Source: Prevotellaceae bacterium
GTDB lineage: Bacteria > Bacteroidota > Bacteroidia > Bacteroidales > UBA932
DNA length: 8,262 nucleotides
Direction of reading: 5' to 3'
Assembly: GCA_031288885.1 (NCBI GenBank)
Contig: JAITQP010000077.1
Location: 1-8,262, forward strand
Position numbers and translations under genes: made by a program. This document shows positions 7,469-8,262 of this stretch, piece by piece. A model generated the notes under the pieces. That model was not told where the DNA came from. It made no database searches and saw nothing but the letters and a program-made list of their open reading frames with translations. Position 1 is the first letter of the stretch. The number at the start of each line of letters is the position of its first letter.

Positions 7469-7546
7469 GAATTACGAATTAGGAATTAGGAATTACGAAT
7501 TAGGAATTACGCTACGCGCGTCAACCTAATTCGTAATTCCTAATTC
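7469..7546. repeat. Heptamer array folding into a 22-bp perfect inverted repeat
   Basis: The gap between psd and the AI-2E gene is almost entirely heptamers. Six direct units run 7469-7510 (GAATTAC, GAATTAG, GAATTAG, GAATTAC, GAATTAG, GAATTAC), then a GC-rich stretch with ACGCGCGT, then three inverted units at 7526-7546 (CTAATTC, GTAATTC, CTAATTC). Bases 7483-7504 and 7525-7546 are perfect reverse complements (22 bp) around a 20-base loop. A transcript from psd would carry this as a long stem that ends 16 bases before the AI-2E start codon. There is no U-tract after it, so it is not a standard intrinsic terminator. Attenuation, mRNA processing or protection are possibilities. Confidence 0.9.
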
Positions 7547-8195
7547 AAAAAGTTGCCAAAATGGTTTGCGAGCCGCGCACCTTTTGCCCCAGCGCCACCT
7601 CGACCTTTGCCGAAAGCGGCAAAAACACGTCCACGCGCGAGCCGAACTTGATGAAGCCCAGCTGCGCGTTCTGCTCCACCTGCTCGCCCTGCTTGGCGTA
7701 GCACACGATGCGCCGCGCCACCGCGCCGGCAATCTGCCGGCACAGGATTTTGTGCTTTCCGGTGTTGACCACCACGGTGGTGCGCTCGTTCTTGGTGGAG
7801 GATTTGGGGTGCCACGCCACCAGATACTTGCCCGGGTGATACTTGGCGTACTCCACCACGCCCGAAACCGGATACAGGTTTACGTGCACGTTGTTGGGCG
7901 ACATGAAGATGGACAGCTGGCGGCAATTTTCCTTCAGGTATTCCGGCTCAAACACCTCGTCAATTACCACCACCTTGCCGTCGCAGGGCGAGAATGCAGC
8001 CTGCTCGTTGCGCAGCTTGGGGCGCAACGGCATGCGAAAAAACCGGACAATGAAGCCCCAAAGCCCGATGGCCGCCGCCAGCGTTGCGTACGAAATGGCG
8101 CCTGCCCCCGCCGCGTAAAACACCGCCGCGCAGAGCGCCGCCAGCACCGCCAGCGTCAGCGTTATGGTCATGGTTCCTTCCCTGTGGATGGTCAT
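7545..8195 (-). CDS. psd: Phosphatidylserine decarboxylase proenzyme (short, PSD-A type)
   Basis: This 216-residue membrane-associated enzyme converts phosphatidylserine to phosphatidylethanolamine, the last step of the main PE route. The proenzyme cleaves itself at G185-S186 (FIKFGSRVDV), which turns S186 into the pyruvoyl cofactor of the small subunit. The SPCDGKV motif gives the likely catalytic D72, and NNVHVNLYP gives H104; IAGAVARRIV (155-164) is also conserved. Two hydrophobic segments (about 10-30 and 34-50) anchor the N-terminus, followed by the RFFRMP motif (51-56). The start at 8195 is preferred because it keeps the IHREGT stretch that I recall from Bacteroides-type enzymes. A second ATG at 8171 has a purine-rich GGAAGGAA just before it but would lose this stretch. 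A phosphatidylserine synthase partner is not in the window. The TGA stop overlaps the first heptamer of the downstream repeat. Confidence 0.95.
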   Translation of the reverse strand: MTIHREGTMTITLTLAVLAALCAAVFYAAGAGAISYATLAAAIGLWGFIVRFFRMPLRPKLRNEQAAFSPCDGKVVVIDEVFEPEYLKENCRQLSIFMSPNNVHVNLYPVSGVVEYAKYHPGKYLVAWHPKSSTKNERTTVVVNTGKHKILCRQIAGAVARRIVCYAKQGEQVEQNAQLGFIKFGSRVDVFLPLSAKVEVALGQKVRGSQTILATF

Positions 8196-8237
8196 AGTAG
8201 AAAATTATTAGCGTTACCCTAAATTTGCTGAGACGTT

Positions 8238-8246
8238 GCAAAGGTA
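8238..8246 (-). promoter_or_regulatory. Bacteroidota-type -7 promoter element upstream of psd
   Basis: The minus strand reads TACCTTTGC, a full match to the TAnnTTTG(C) -7 element used by the primary sigma factor of Bacteroidota. The matching -33 TTTG element would fall just beyond the window end, so only half of the promoter can be seen. Transcription would start around 8228-8234, giving a leader of about 35 bases before the psd ATG, and could continue through the AI-2E gene and beyond. Confidence 0.7.
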
Positions 8247-8262
8247 TAAATTTTTTGCGAGT

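Noticed and set aside
7483..7546. Intrinsic terminator after psd
   Set aside because: The stem is long and AT-rich, and no run of U follows it in either direction (the AAAA at 7547-7550 is on the psd side). It was therefore listed as a repeat rather than a terminator.
7566..8222. A 218-codon plus-strand frame opposite psd
   Set aside because: The minus strand encodes a complete phosphatidylserine decarboxylase with its GS cleavage site. The plus frame is His/Arg-rich shadow sequence.

Overview
The window reads as chromosomal DNA of a member of the Bacteroidota. The grounds are a textbook Bacteroidota -7 promoter element (TACCTTTGC) upstream of the first gene, mostly absent Shine-Dalgarno sequences, a lipoprotein-type M3 peptidase and a short phosphatidylserine decarboxylase carrying the IHREGT start seen in Bacteroides-type enzymes. 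The housekeeping part is fairly GC-rich (37 of 60 bases are G/C in each of 3841-3900 and 5701-5760), which would suit a GC-rich Bacteroidales lineage. I do not name a genus.

All seven genes lie on the minus strand, so the window is read from right to left. The right two thirds hold four ordinary metabolic or envelope genes: phosphatidylserine decarboxylase (psd, 7545-8195), an AI-2E/PerM-type membrane protein (6369-7466), alanine dehydrogenase (ald, 5216-6325) and an M3 peptidyl-dipeptidase lipoprotein (dcp-like, 3064-5166). They are separated by only 43-78 bp, but their functions do not form one pathway.

The left third (1-3004) is a tightly packed, clearly AT-richer operon (19 of 60 G/C in 2101-2160, 25 of 60 in 1-60). 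It encodes a DUF262 protein, an AAA15-type ATPase with a DUF3696 C-terminus, and a third protein of unknown family that runs off the left edge. The first two genes overlap by 4 bp (ATGA) and the third starts 2 bp after the second stops. DUF262 and overcoming-lysogenization-type ATPases are typical of anti-phage systems, so this is the most interesting part: a candidate three-component defence operon. The last visible residues of the third protein faintly resemble the active-site region of colicin E3-type ribonucleases, which would make it the effector. That is a hypothesis.

Three gene junctions carry related heptamer repeats (TTAGGAA/TTACGAA and TTAGTGA types, depending on phase). The largest fills the psd/AI-2E gap and forms a perfect 22-bp inverted repeat. 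A two-unit remnant sits exactly where the GC-rich chromosome gives way to the AT-rich operon. No gap between genes exceeds 78 bp. I see no tRNA, rRNA, CRISPR array, transposase or integrase. The 43-bp gap at 6326-6368 is AT-rich and holds nothing I can name.
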